This document shows, in pieces, positions 51,906 to 60,384 of a stretch of 64,000 nucleotides of DNA; position 1 is the stretch's first letter; each line of letters begins with the position of its first letter. The notes under the pieces are model-generated. The model ran no database searches. It was not told where the DNA came from and saw only the letters and a list, made by a program, of their open reading frames with translations. This stretch comes from Microbispora sp. ZYX-F-249. GTDB taxonomy: Bacteria; Actinomycetota; Actinomycetes; Streptosporangiales; Streptosporangiaceae. The position numbers and the translations under genes were made by a program. Location: positions 186,001-250,000 of the forward strand of contig NZ_JBDJAW010000007.1 of NCBI RefSeq assembly GCF_039649665.1, in the 5' to 3' direction.

Positions 51906-53309
51906 TCAGGCCGACTCTTTCCGCTCCTGTTCACGAGCGATCCGGCGCGCGGTGGCGATGCGTTGCCGGATCACCTCAGCCCAGAAATGCTCACCGTCCC
52001 GGTAGCCGCTCCCGGCATAGCGCCACTGGCCGACCGTCACCGTTTCCCGCTCACCGGGCGCAGGCAGGCCCCGGCGCTCCCGAGCACGCTCAGCCTGATG
52101 ATCGGCCCGCACCTGACGTAGCGCGCCGAGCGTGGTCGAGTAGTGGCGGCTCTTGGTCGAGAAGTGGCCCCGGTATCCGAGCATGTGCGCCCACTGCCGC
52201 AGCGGGACCAGCCGATACTCCGGACGGTCCCCCAAGACGAAGCACGTGTAGATCATGCGCCGGGCATGCTCGGTCACATCGAGATAGGCAACGTCGCGCA
52301 TCTGCCGAATGGGCCGGTCCACCGTCCCGGCTGACTCGGCCCCCTTGGTCGCGTACTTGGCGATGTAGGCCGCCACCCGCTGATCCGCGATCCCTTCCGG
52401 CGAGGTCGCGACGTAGATGGGGTCCACGTCGAGCTGCGTCCCCCACCGGCCGACGAACGACGGGTCATCCTTCGGCACGGGAACCGCCACTCCCGCCGCC
52501 GCTTCCCGTACGGCCGCCGTGAGAACGGGGACGGTCGCCCAGTCCGGCGGAGGAGCCGAAGGCCCGTCCGGTCCGTCGAGGCGGATCACGGCGTGGAAGT
52601 GGACCAGGCCCCGCGCCTGATACTCGGCCACCTTCGCGTACGACAGCCGTAGCCGCCGCCGAAGCTCGGCCCGCGAGACGCCCAGATGCCGGGCGAAGGT
52701 CGCCGGGAGTGCCTGCGTGAAGCGCCGCCACAGCTCACCGGCGTGCGCGTTCCACAGCACCGCGCCAACGTAGTCATAGCAGTCCACGCAGATCGGTTGC
52801 CCGACCTGGGGATCGTCCTCACCGTGCCGCACGCCGCAACCTTTCGGCCTGCCGTGCTCGCACACCGGATTGTCCCGCCGAGGACGGCACGGCAACACCG
52901 TCTCCCCCTTCACACGGCGCGCGTGCACCGCACCGAACGAGGGGGCCGTGAACGTGGCGAACACGCGGGGATGGGCACTCACGTCCTCGGGCACGCCCTT
53001 GCCGCCGCGCAGGCCAGACAGGATCAGGTGATAGGTGTCGTCCCGATAGACCTCCGAGCAGGCCGGGCACCGCGACGCGCGCCGGTTGCCACACGCCGTC
53101 AGCAGATACCCGGTCGGCTCGTCGGCCGTCCGGTAGACATCCAGCACCTCCAACCCTGAGTCGAAGGTGATCCGGCGACCTTGAAGCCGGATAGGTTGAG
53201 CACAGCCGCCCGTCGCCCGCACCATCTCTTGCCACCGGGCGAAGTCGGGCATGGCGGCGCGCCGGGCAGCGGCGAGGACATCGGGAGAGAAGCCGGGGAG
53301 GTCGCTCAC
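51906..53309 (-). CDS. repSA: RepSA-like replication initiator (HUH type)
   Basis: A 467-aa protein. A Cys-rich zinc-binding stretch (CGNRRASRCPACSEVY; CEHGRPKGCGVRHG; CVDCYDY) precedes LVHFHAVIRLDGPDG, an H-x-H metal motif of HUH endonucleases, and YIAKYATKGAE, the likely active-site Tyr region. This is the layout of the replication initiators of integrative actinomycete elements such as pSAM2. Its GTG overlaps the TGA of the upstream small gene (GTGA). It should nick the excised circle to start rolling-circle replication. Confidence 0.9.
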   Translation of the reverse strand: MSDLPGFSPDVLAAARRAAMPDFARWQEMVRATGGCAQPIRLQGRRITFDSGLEVLDVYRTADEPTGYLLTACGNRRASRCPACSEVYRDDTYHLILSGLRGGKGVPEDVSAHPRVFATFTAPSFGAVHARRVKGETVLPCRPRRDNPVCEHGRPKGCGVRHGEDDPQVGQPICVDCYDYVGAVLWNAHAGELWRRFTQALPATFARHLGVSRAELRRRLRLSYAKVAEYQARGLVHFHAVIRLDGPDGPSAPPPDWATVPVLTAAVREAAAGVAVPVPKDDPSFVGRWGTQLDVDPIYVATSPEGIADQRVAAYIAKYATKGAESAGTVDRPIRQMRDVAYLDVTEHARRMIYTCFVLGDRPEYRLVPLRQWAHMLGYRGHFSTKSRHYSTTLGALRQVRADHQAERARERRGLPAPGERETVTVGQWRYAGSGYRDGEHFWAEVIRQRIATARRIAREQERKESA

Positions 53310-53578
53310 GCGGCATCCCTCCCGCCCTCGGGCGAGGGTCCAGAGGTGACGGGAGACGACTCAAGGTCTATCTCCACGTCGAGGATGGCGGCGACGCGCC
53401 GCCATTTGTCGGGCGACCACTCGGGCAGTTGAGCGGCCTTTCGCCTGCCCCACTCCTGGGCAAGCTTGAGGTGTGGCACCAGTTCCTCGGGTACCAGCGA
53501 GGGCTCCTTTCGCCGAAGGGAGCCACCCCGCACGAGAAGGCGAAAGCACCAGCGCCGAGCATGCCGAAGACCCGACAT
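53306..53578 (-). CDS. Small protein coupled to rep
   Basis: Up to 90 aa. The likely core is EELVPHLKLAQEWGRRKAAQLPEWSPDKWRRVAAILDVEI, a short helical basic protein of a type often found just before rep in AICEs. The stop overlaps the rep start, so the two are co-translated. The true start is unclear: ATG at 53578 has no ribosome site, while AAAGGAG lies about 90 bp downstream ahead of a non-standard codon. It may aid excision or replication. Confidence 0.6.
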   Translation of the reverse strand: MSGLRHARRWCFRLLVRGGSLRRKEPSLVPEELVPHLKLAQEWGRRKAAQLPEWSPDKWRRVAAILDVEIDLESSPVTSGPSPEGGRDAA

Positions 53579-53880
53579 GATGCGGTGATGGTGCTTTCAG
53601 CGAGAGATTATTTGGAGTGTTTGTTTTTTTATGCGCGACTTTTTATAGACCGGTTGGCGTGCCCATTTTTTGGCCTACCGCTGGGCCGGGTCCCTCCAGC
53701 GGAACGGCAACCATGAATTTTTTGTTTTGTGTGCCCGGTGTTTGATTCGCGCCTGTACGTGTCGCGTGCCGGTTTCTCGCTGTCCTGTCGTTCGTGGTCG
53801 GTGGCTTTGGACACCTCTAGATCTACCACGCTGAGAACGAGCAAGACCAGCTCAAGGTTCCCGAACGAGGACGTTCCGTC

Positions 53881-53930
53881 AGCGTCCGTAGGCGTCCAGG
53901 AGCGTCCGTTGACGTCCGTAGAAGTCCGCG
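53881..53930. repeat. Five 10-bp iteron-like direct repeats
   Basis: Five decamers follow each other without gaps: AGCGTCCGTA, GGCGTCCAGG, AGCGTCCGTT, GACGTCCGTA, GAAGTCCGCG. The GTCC core returns exactly every 10 bp, close to one helical turn, so a protein could line up on one face. The position between the rep operon and the integrase fits a Rep or Xis binding array. Confidence 0.75.
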
Positions 53931-53949
53931 AATTCAGGGCCAAAAGTTA

Positions 53950-53977
53950 GAGAGCCGTCACCGCAAGGTAAGGGCAA
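53950..53977. terminator. Hairpin downstream of integrase
   Basis: GAGAGCCGT and ACGGCTCTC form perfect 9-bp arms around about 17 bases. It lies just past the 3' end of the integrase gene and could end its transcript. No clear T-tract follows on the minus strand. Confidence 0.5.
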
Positions 53978-53994
53978 CGGCTCTCACGTGAACC

Positions 53995-54015
53995 GAGGAC
54001 GTCTCAGACGTCCTC
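53995..54015. terminator. Palindrome spanning the integrase stop codon
   Basis: GAGGACGTC and GACGTCCTC are perfect 9-bp arms around TCA, which is the integrase stop on the minus strand. The hairpin thus spans the end of the gene. It may stabilise or end the integrase mRNA, or bind a protein. Confidence 0.6.
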
Positions 54016-55536
54016 GCGGCCGATCGGTTCGAGGAGATCGGGGTTGAACGGTGCGCGGCCTGTCCTGCCACTCGGATGGACGATCACCGCGACCAGGGCC
54101 TCCCGTACGTACATACGCTTGCGCGACAGAGGTAGACCACCCTCCTCTTCCGGCAGGTACCAGCGCTTACGAAGATCGTCCACGTCGATCTCCGACCGAG
54201 CCCGCTCGACTTTCGCGGCACCCTCATACTTGTTCTTCTCGGCACGCAATTCAGCCAGGTCCCTTTCGAGATCGGGAAGCAGTCGATAGAACAGTTCGGC
54301 CGATATCCTCTTGGGCTTTGCCATGAACGCCGCTATGTGCTCGTCGAGGGCGGCTTGCGCCTCTTCGAGTTCCGCTTGACGAGGCCACTCGGCCGATGGA
54401 ACGCGCTTGCGCATCTGCGCCTCTTCGAGCTTCGCCAGCACCATTTCGGAGACGTACAGGTCAACGAGATCCCCGCGCCGTGACAGGCCACCACACCCGC
54501 CCGCGCTACGGGCCGGGCAGAGGTAGACGTGGTGACCGAGTTCCGGGCGTTGCGCGACCCGTAGTTTCGTGTTGCAGATCCCGCCGTTCTCGGTCGGACG
54601 TCCGCAGCGAAGAATCCCGGTGAGCAAGTACCGATGTTCGCGATAGTCGGGAGGCAGCACTTCACCGGCCGTGCCGTCCTTGCTGACGCTGCGTCCTTTG
54701 CGCGTGGCGAAGATCGCTTGCACGCTGACCCACTCGTCCGGCGTGAGAATGGCTTCCCACTTGCCGACCACAGGGTCACCGTTCTCGTCTCTGACCAGCT
54801 CGTCACCGAGCTTGCGCCACCCGCACAGCCGAGGGTTCGAGAGAGTGCCCTTGAGAACCCGCGTCTGCCATTCTCCCCCGCGTGGAGTCCGGACGCCCTT
54901 GCTCGACCACTCGTTGACGATGGAGCGCAGCGAGCGCCCCGCGATGAAGTCACGCGCCGCCTGCTGGAGTAGCGGAGCCTCCACCGGGTCGAGGGACACG
55001 CGATCAGCCTGCCAGCCGAAGGGCCGATGCCCGCCCACCGGGATACCTTCCTCAGCTCGCCGGCGATGCGCCCGCCGTACGCGGCGCTGCATCTTCCGCA
55101 CCTCCATCTTGGAGATGACCGCACCGAACAGGCCCATGCTCTCGACGTCTTCGCTGTACAGGTTCTTGGTCTGCTTGGCGTCAGCGAACACAAACCCGTC
55201 GTTGTACGTGAACGCCTCTACGAAGCGCTCGTAGTCGCCAGGCCGACGAGTCAAGCGGTCATCGGCCACGACCACGACCCCGCGAACCGGCGTACCGTCA
55301 TCGAGCTTGCCCGCCCGGAGCGCCTTCAACATGGCCTCGAAATCGTCGCGCACGACATCGGCTTTGGCAGCAGACTTGTCGTTGTCCGTGAACTCATGCA
55401 CGACGGTCCAGCCATGCCGGGCAGCCGTCTCCCGGTTGACCTTGTGCTGGTCCCGTACGCCGTGCTCGTCTCTCTTCGTGTCCGCCGAGATACGGGCGTA
55501 GGACACGACGGGGATCGAGTCCGCGAGCCTGAGCAT
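54004..55536 (-). CDS. Large serine recombinase (integrase)
   Basis: A 510-aa serine integrase. The catalytic domain starts PVVSYARISADTKRDEHGVRDQ, with the nucleophile Ser12 in SYARIS and VVVADDRLTRRPGDYERF. The recombinase domain includes GHRPFGWQADR and RSLRSIVNEWSSKGV. A zinc ribbon follows (LRCGRPTENGGICN...YLCP) and then a coiled-coil-like segment (ELEEAQAALDEHIAAF). ATG at 55536 has AGGAG upstream. It lies 41 bp from the right core, as expected for the enzyme that integrated this element into the symporter gene. Confidence 0.96.
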   Translation of the reverse strand: MLRLADSIPVVSYARISADTKRDEHGVRDQHKVNRETAARHGWTVVHEFTDNDKSAAKADVVRDDFEAMLKALRAGKLDDGTPVRGVVVVADDRLTRRPGDYERFVEAFTYNDGFVFADAKQTKNLYSEDVESMGLFGAVISKMEVRKMQRRVRRAHRRRAEEGIPVGGHRPFGWQADRVSLDPVEAPLLQQAARDFIAGRSLRSIVNEWSSKGVRTPRGGEWQTRVLKGTLSNPRLCGWRKLGDELVRDENGDPVVGKWEAILTPDEWVSVQAIFATRKGRSVSKDGTAGEVLPPDYREHRYLLTGILRCGRPTENGGICNTKLRVAQRPELGHHVYLCPARSAGGCGGLSRRGDLVDLYVSEMVLAKLEEAQMRKRVPSAEWPRQAELEEAQAALDEHIAAFMAKPKRISAELFYRLLPDLERDLAELRAEKNKYEGAAKVERARSEIDVDDLRKRWYLPEEEGGLPLSRKRMYVREALVAVIVHPSGRTGRAPFNPDLLEPIGREDV

Positions 55537-55577
55537 GTGATCTCCTGGGGGAAAGAAGAACGTCGTCTAGGACTGTT

Positions 55578-55587
55578 CTACCTGCAG
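55578..55587 (+). mobile_element. Right attachment site (attR core)
   Basis: CTACCTGCAG, matching CTACCTCCAG at the left edge with one mismatch. The symporter frame resumes directly after it. Codon phase on both sides (Tyr-Leu-Gln) is the same, which supports this boundary. Confidence 0.8.
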
Positions 55588-55998
55588 TCGCTGTTCTCGT
55601 TCTTCAACGCGCCGCTGTTCGCGACGTTCATCATCGGCCTGTTCTGGAAGCGGATGACCCCGTGGGCCGGCTTCTGGGGCCTGCTGAGCGGCACGGTGTG
55701 CGCCTTCGGCTCGTACATGCTCTACAAGGCGGGCGTGTTCGACTTCGGCACCGAGCTGAACGCGAGCTTCTGGGGCGCGGGCATCGCCTTCGCGGTCGAC
55801 GCGATCGTCTCGGTCGTGGTCACGCTCGTCACCACTCCCAAGCCGGAAACCGAGCTGCGCGGGCTCGTCTACGGCCTGAGCGACGCGTCCGTCGCCGACG
55901 ACGCGCTGTCGGGCGACCACGCCTGGTACCGCTCCCCCATGATCCTCGGCGCCGGGGCGGTCGTCCTCGCCGCGGCGTTCTACCTGCCCTTCCTGTAG
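55588..55998 (+). pseudogene. Sodium:solute symporter, 3' part
   Basis: 136 codons and the stop of the interrupted symporter: SLFSFFNAPLFATFIIGLFWKRMTPWAG, then three further membrane helices to AAAFYLPFL. It has no start of its own. The piece follows the left half without frame change once the element is removed. A small membrane protein gene follows ten bases after the stop. Confidence 0.93.
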
Positions 55999-56007
55999 GA
56001 GGTTTCC

Positions 56008-56247
56008 ATGGCCGCCCCGCAACGGCTCTTCGACATCCGCCGCGTGATCGGCGGTCTGTTCCTGGTCTACGGCCTGATCCTCACCGTCACCGGGCTGTTC
56101 GACAGCGCCCAGGAGGTGCAGAAGGCGGAGGGCATCCGCATAAACCTGTGGACGGGCATCGCGATGCTGGTCGTCGGCGCCGCGTTCCTGCTCTGGGAGC
56201 GCCTGCGCCCGTCCGACGCCCCCGCCCCCTCCGACGAGGAGGAATGA
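56008..56247 (+). CDS. Small two-helix membrane protein linked to the symporter
   Basis: A 79-aa protein with two membrane helices (IGGLFLVYGLILTVTGLF and LWTGIAMLVVGAAFLLWERL) and an acidic tail. ATG is preceded by AGGAGG. It is encoded right after the symporter gene and was probably co-transcribed with it, possibly as an accessory subunit. Its expression may now depend on another promoter because of the insertion. Confidence 0.75.
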   Translation: MAAPQRLFDIRRVIGGLFLVYGLILTVTGLFDSAQEVQKAEGIRINLWTGIAMLVVGAAFLLWERLRPSDAPAPSDEEE

Positions 56248-57005
56248 CCCCTTTCCCGGCCGCGGTCACCGGCGCACCCCGGCCGGTTCCTGTCCGCCGA
56301 CCTCGCCTAGCTCGACCAGGTCCGCGCGCTGGCCGCCCGCATCGCCGGCGAGCACTCCGCGTCGGGGGAACCGCTGACGGTGCTGGTCAACAACGTCGGG
56401 GCGATGTTCGCCGAGCGCGCCGACCTGGGCGGCGTCGAGGCGTCGTTCGTCGTCAACCACCTCTCGCCGTACCTGCCGACCGAACTGCTGCTGCCCACAC
56501 TCACCGCCGGGGCGCCGAGCAGGATCGTGAACGTGACCTCGGGCGCGGTCGTCTCCGCCAAGCGGGTGTTCGACGCCGTCGAGCCGCCGGGCGGCTACTA
56601 CGGCTTCCACTGGTACGGCCGCGCCAAGCTCGCCAACCTCGCCTACACGCTCGACCTGGCGAGGCGGCTGAACGGCACGGGCGTGTCGGTCTTCGCCGCC
56701 GACCCCGGAGGCGCCGCGACCGACATGACCGACGGCACCATGTCCGGCCCGAAGATCGTCTCTCCCGCCCTGCGGCTGCTGTGGCCGCTGGTGGGCCGCA
56801 AGTTCGCACGCTCCACCTCCGGTCCGGCGTCCGCGGCGGCCAGGCCCTCGATCATCGCCGCCACCGACGACGCGCTGACCGGCCGGACCGGCCTCGTCAT
56901 CGGGCCCCGGCACACCCCGTCGCGCCGTTCCGTGCGGCGACCGACCCCCGCATCGCCGAGGCCGTACGCCTGCTCAGCGAGACGCACGCACCTGTGGGCG
57001 CATGA
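56244..57005 (+). pseudogene. Degraded SDR oxidoreductase gene
   Basis: A short-chain dehydrogenase with several lesions. The ATG at 56244 (overlapping the previous TGA) gives MTPFPAAVTGA, after which most of the nucleotide-binding half is missing. RFLSADLA is followed by an in-frame TAG near 56308. The middle is intact: LTVLVNNVGAMF, IVNVTSG, YGFHWYGRAKLANLAYTLDLARRL. Near 56915 the frame shifts: the expected tail PVAPFRAATDPRIAEAVRLL lies in another frame and ends at 57005. No functional enzyme is expected. Confidence 0.85.
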
Positions 57006-57115
57006 CCACACGCGGTGCGTCCCCAGCCGCCCGACGGCCAGGCCTCCCGGGAACGCCCGCATATGATCGGACGACGAGCCCGTGAACCGAGACGAGCGAC
57101 CCGGATTCTTCCCAC

Positions 57116-57730
57116 ATGACGAGCACACAGCTGCGCAAAGACGCCGCCCGCAACTGGGAGCGGATCGTCGCCATCGCCCGTGACCTGGTCGACCAGGGCA
57201 CGCCATTGCAGCTCAACGACATCGCACGCCGGGCAGGTCTCGGCGTCGCCACGGTCTACCGGCACTTCGCCACCCCCGAGGCACTTCTGGAGACCGTCGC
57301 CGCTCGCTGTCTGGAAGCCCTGGTCGCGCATGGCGAGCGGGCTTTGGCCGACACCGACCCCCGGCGAGCGCTGGAGGGCGTCCTGTACCGCCTCGTCGAA
57401 GCACAGGTCACCGACGCCGCCCTGCCCCCGATCGCCGCGGCGGCCACGGACGCCCTGCCACGCACCACGGAACTCGAGCGGTCACTGGCGTCCACCGGCA
57501 CCACGCTGCTCGAGCGGGCCCGCCAGGCCGGAGCCATCCGCGCCGACCTCACCGCCGCCGACCTCGTCCCGCTCATGTGCGGCATCGCCCACGCCGTCAC
57601 CGTCCACGGCGGCGCCCCCCGCCGAACGGGCCGACACCGCCCGCCGTTACCTCGCCACCCTGCTCGAAGGCATGCGCCCCACCCCGGCCTGAGCGTCCCC
57701 ACCGGCAGGCGCGAGGGCCGGAACCCGTGA
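57116..57730 (+). CDS. TetR-family regulator with C-terminal frameshift
   Basis: A 204-aa product. The N-terminal HTH reads RIVAIARDLVDQG, LNDIARRAGLGVATVYRHFATPEALLE, with a typical ligand-binding region after it. At the C6 tract 57615-57620 the frame leaves the expected tail (AERADTARRYLATLLEGMRPTPA, stop at 57692) and runs on through an Arg/His/Pro-rich stretch to 57730. Removing one C restores the tail. The DNA-binding part should still form. It sits beside the degraded SDR gene, likely its former target. Confidence 0.85.
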   Translation: MTSTQLRKDAARNWERIVAIARDLVDQGTPLQLNDIARRAGLGVATVYRHFATPEALLETVAARCLEALVAHGERALADTDPRRALEGVLYRLVEAQVTDAALPPIAAAATDALPRTTELERSLASTGTTLLERARQAGAIRADLTAADLVPLMCGIAHAVTVHGGAPRRTGRHRPPLPRHPARRHAPHPGLSVPTGRREGRNP

Positions 57731-57782
57731 CATGCAGCCGTGCGGACGCGTGCTTGGTGCGTGCCCGCCGAGCGCGGACGGG

Positions 57783-58781
57783 TCAGCGCGGGGGCGCGCC
57801 CTGTTTGCGGCCGGTCCCGTGATCGGGGGCTCTGGAAGCCCCTTCCTTGGTGACCACGGCGGGCGGGACCAGCACCGCCGGGATCGAGACCGTCGTCCCG
57901 TTGGACACGACGGCCGTTCCGTACACGGTCCTGCCGCCCGCGACCTCGACCGCCAGCCTGGCGGCGGCGGACGCCTCGGCCGCGACGTCGGGGCGCACGG
58001 TCACCGTTCGCGTACCGGTGCCGCGCCGGCCGTCATAACCGATCAGCGGCACCCCGCCCATTCCCGCCTTCGCCATCTCCGCCGCGACGGCCTGCGCCGC
58101 CGCTCCGCTCGCGCAGCACACGCCCGCCACCTTCGCGGGCCCGCCGAGCGCGGCGACGGCCGCCACCACCTCTCGTACGGCCTCCTCCGGCCGTGCCACA
58201 TCCCGCTCCCAGCCGATCGTCACCCGGCCGTCGAGCACGGCGTGCAGGCCCCTTTTCACCGCCGCGGCGTACGGATCCGAACCGGTCCCGTTGAGGACAA
58301 GCACCGGACCCGCCACCTTCATGGCACGGAGCAGGGCCAGCGCCTGCTCCCGCCCGACGCGTGCCGGGTCCGTCGCCACGTAGGCGTCCACGGGCCCGTT
58401 GGCCAGCCGGCCGTACGCGATGACCTTCGCCCCGGAGAGCTTGGCCCGGGCCACCCAGGGGGCGGCTGTCCGGGGATCCACCGCGCCGAGGACCAGCACC
58501 CGCACCCCGTCGGCCAGCATCCGGCCGATCTGCCGTCCCTGCCGGGCCCGATCGCCCCCGGCGTTCGCGTACTGGACGTGGCAGCGCGGGCAGAGCGAGG
58601 CCAGGGCCCGGGTGAACAGAGCCCGGTCAGGTCCCTCGCCTGGAAGCAGCAGGCCGACGGTGAAGCCCTCCCGCACCTCGCCGACCGCTCCGAGCTCCGC
58701 TCCCCGCTCCTGCCCGCCCGGGCCGCAGGCGGGAAGGGACATCAGGAGCAGCACGCAGACGCCCGCCAGTCGTCTCCCCAC
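57783..58781 (-). CDS. Periplasmic-binding-protein-like lipoprotein (sugar type)
   Basis: A 332-aa lipoprotein. GTG at 58781 starts a signal peptide ending in the lipobox LPA-Cys at about residue 19. The mature part follows the Peripla_BP_4/LacI-like plan: FTVGLLLPGEGPDRALF, then QIGRMLADGVRVLVLGAVDP, AKVIAYGRLANGPVDAYVATD and GVPLIGYDGRRG. Two extra Cys pairs (LCPRC, VCCASG) are unusual. No ABC permease or ATPase lies next to it, so it may serve a distant transporter or act as a sensor. Confidence 0.82.
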   Translation of the reverse strand: MGRRLAGVCVLLLMSLPACGPGGQERGAELGAVGEVREGFTVGLLLPGEGPDRALFTRALASLCPRCHVQYANAGGDRARQGRQIGRMLADGVRVLVLGAVDPRTAAPWVARAKLSGAKVIAYGRLANGPVDAYVATDPARVGREQALALLRAMKVAGPVLVLNGTGSDPYAAAVKRGLHAVLDGRVTIGWERDVARPEEAVREVVAAVAALGGPAKVAGVCCASGAAAQAVAAEMAKAGMGGVPLIGYDGRRGTGTRTVTVRPDVAAEASAAARLAVEVAGGRTVYGTAVVSNGTTVSIPAVLVPPAVVTKEGASRAPDHGTGRKQGAPPR

Positions 58782-59012
58782 GGGGCACCCCCAGGTTCGT
58801 TGCGGAGCCACGTTTCGCAGAGCCGTCTTGTGGAGCGGTATCGCCTCACCAGTCACATACCCCGACATATGCCGCATAACTCTCAGAAGGTCAGCCCCAG
58901 GCTCAGTGTGGACGATCACCGGCACGGTGATCGGGAGGGATTACGCCCAGGGCCGAAGGCCGCCGATCCCCGATCCCCTCAGCCGCTAAGTTGTGAGAGA
59001 CTCCACCATTGC

Positions 59013-59089
59013 GGGGCGGTAGCTCAGCCGGTCAGAGCATCGGACTCATAATCCGTGGGTCGTGGGTTCAAGTCCCACCCGCCCTACCA
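59013..59089 (+). tRNA. tRNA-Met (CAU anticodon)
   Basis: A 77-nt cloverleaf with encoded CCA. Acceptor arms are GGGGCGG and CCGCCCT, D arm GCTC...GAGC, anticodon loop CTCATAA with CAU, and T arm GTGGG-TTCAAGT-CCCAC. CAU could also mean Ile2 with lysidine modification; elongator Met is preferred by overall likeness. The first pair is a G-U wobble and the lowest anticodon-stem pair is T-T. Not linked to the integrative element, which lies 3.4 kb away. Confidence 0.93.
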
Positions 59090-59277
59090 CGTACGACCAG
59101 CCATCCGCGGTCTCACCGGCGGTTTCGTGGTCGATCACGCTTGTCCGGACATCCAGCCGACAGCCGCCGGGAGCAGCAGGGCCTCTTTTCCAGGTAGGCC
59201 CGGCTCCCACCCGCCATCGACGCGGAGACAAGCCAGGCCGGCCAGGCCCGCTTCCTCCTGCGGCGGGTCGACGGCGA

Positions 59278-60249
59278 CTACGGAACCTCGTCCTTCTTCC
59301 ACGGGCTGACGCCGAGCTCCCCTGTTGTGCCGAGGTCGAGCTCCGGCGTCACCATCACGGGAGGAGCACCGGCCTTGGCGGTGACCCTGACGTACGGCAG
59401 GTTCACGGGCGTGCCGGCAGTGACGGTGTTGCGCCACATCAGGCCGGCGGACGCGCTCTGGCCCGGCTGCAGGGTCACCGGCCGTGGCGGGTCGTCGAAG
59501 CCGGTGACGATGGAGCCGCCGCCGTGCAGGACCTCGACGCTGGTGACGGGCTTTCTGTCCTCGTCGAGGAGCTGGAGCTGCGGGTAGCCGTCGAGGCGGT
59601 AGTCGCGGGTCGAGCAGTTCTCCAGGCGGAGTCCCACGACGCGGAGCCCCAGGGCGGCGTCAGCGTTGCCTAATGAGATGCGAATGCCGGAGGGCGGGCA
59701 GGGACCTGCCGGGGCCGGCGCCTCGTCCGCCGGGACGCTCCTGACCTTGGCGATTCGAACGCCCACCGCAGTGGACTCCTGCGAAGGAAGGTTCCCCATG
59801 TCGACTGTGCGCTGCACAGTCTGACCGGGTTCGACCGCCGGAACCGTCTGTGTCGTACCTGCCAGCACCTCACCGGAATGTGACATGAATTCGAAGCCGA
59901 TGGTGAACGTGAAGGGTTCGGTTTCGTGATTGGTGACTTGGAACTCGGCGGAGAACGGGAGGTCGCAGTTGCGGGACCGTCCGATCACGCCGGTTATCGT
60001 GACGCCGTCCTTCTCCAGCTCCTCGGAGCCCCCGGGAAGCATCGAAGTGCCGGACGTAGGTGGCGTGCCTGTGGACGGGACCCCGCATGAGGGGTCGCCG
60101 CGCCGGTCGGCCGAGCCGGACCCCTGGATGGGCTGCGAACCGTCGCGCCGTGCTGCGACCGTCTCCGATCCGCAGGCCGGGAGGAGCAGGACACCGGCGA
60201 GCACGACCGGAAGGCTGCGGGGAATGGTACGCATTCGAGCGTGACGCAT
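59278..60249 (-). CDS. DUF4232-like lipoprotein
   Basis: A 323-aa lipoprotein with signal and lipobox LLPA-Cys (about residue 26); an ATG five codons in is an alternative start. The N-terminal part (75-170) is a beta-sandwich-like segment (GVTITGVIGRSRNCDLPFSAEFQVTNHETEPF). The C-terminal part (about 183-310) matches DUF4232: SLGNADAALGLRVVGLRLENCSTRDYRLDGYPQLQLLDED, then LQPGQSASAGLMWRN. DUF4232 is an exported actinobacterial domain of unknown function. Confidence 0.85.
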   Translation of the reverse strand: MRHARMRTIPRSLPVVLAGVLLLPACGSETVAARRDGSQPIQGSGSADRRGDPSCGVPSTGTPPTSGTSMLPGGSEELEKDGVTITGVIGRSRNCDLPFSAEFQVTNHETEPFTFTIGFEFMSHSGEVLAGTTQTVPAVEPGQTVQRTVDMGNLPSQESTAVGVRIAKVRSVPADEAPAPAGPCPPSGIRISLGNADAALGLRVVGLRLENCSTRDYRLDGYPQLQLLDEDRKPVTSVEVLHGGGSIVTGFDDPPRPVTLQPGQSASAGLMWRNTVTAGTPVNLPYVRVTAKAGAPPVMVTPELDLGTTGELGVSPWKKDEVP

Positions 60250-60384
60250 AGCGATCTCAGGCTACAGCGAGGGGAAACAGGCCGCCGAGGCCCCTCACGG
60301 CGTCATGCTTTGTCCGCTGAGCACATGACTGCCCGTGGCAGAACCCGCGGGAGTCACCCCGGGGTCCTGATTAGGGTGTGAATC

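Larger units (their letters stand above)
53579..54003. other. Non-coding region between rep operon and integrase
   Basis: 425 bp with T-rich tracts at 53613-53660 and 53710-53740, likely the promoter for the rep operon, then the 10-bp repeats at 53881-53930 and two hairpins. A minus-strand open frame (53629-53943) crosses the repeats and has no ribosome site or family character, so it is not called. Confidence 0.6.
45653..55587. mobile_element. AICE-like integrative element, about 9.9 kb, in a symporter gene
   Basis: The interval is bounded by imperfect copies of CTACCTnCAG, and removing it restores the symporter frame exactly. It encodes a large serine integrase next to the right edge, a RepSA-like HUH replication initiator and a small rep-coupled protein. 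Cargo includes two small secreted proteins, a methyltransferase operon, an XRE/beta-domain regulator and a PLP enzyme. 46.0-47.0 and 49.4-51.5 kb look clearly less GC-rich than the host genes. No FtsK/TraB-like transfer ATPase is visible, so self-transfer is doubtful; it may be mobilizable or decayed. Confidence 0.9.

Noticed and set aside
53629-53943. A 104-codon minus-strand frame between rep and integrase
   Set aside because: It crosses the decamer repeats and T-rich promoter-like DNA, has no ribosome site and no recognisable protein features.
59013-59089. tRNA as the attachment site of the integrative element
   Set aside because: The element edges are inside the symporter gene 3.4 kb away, the integrase is of the serine type, and no partial copy of the tRNA 3' end was seen at the element's edges.
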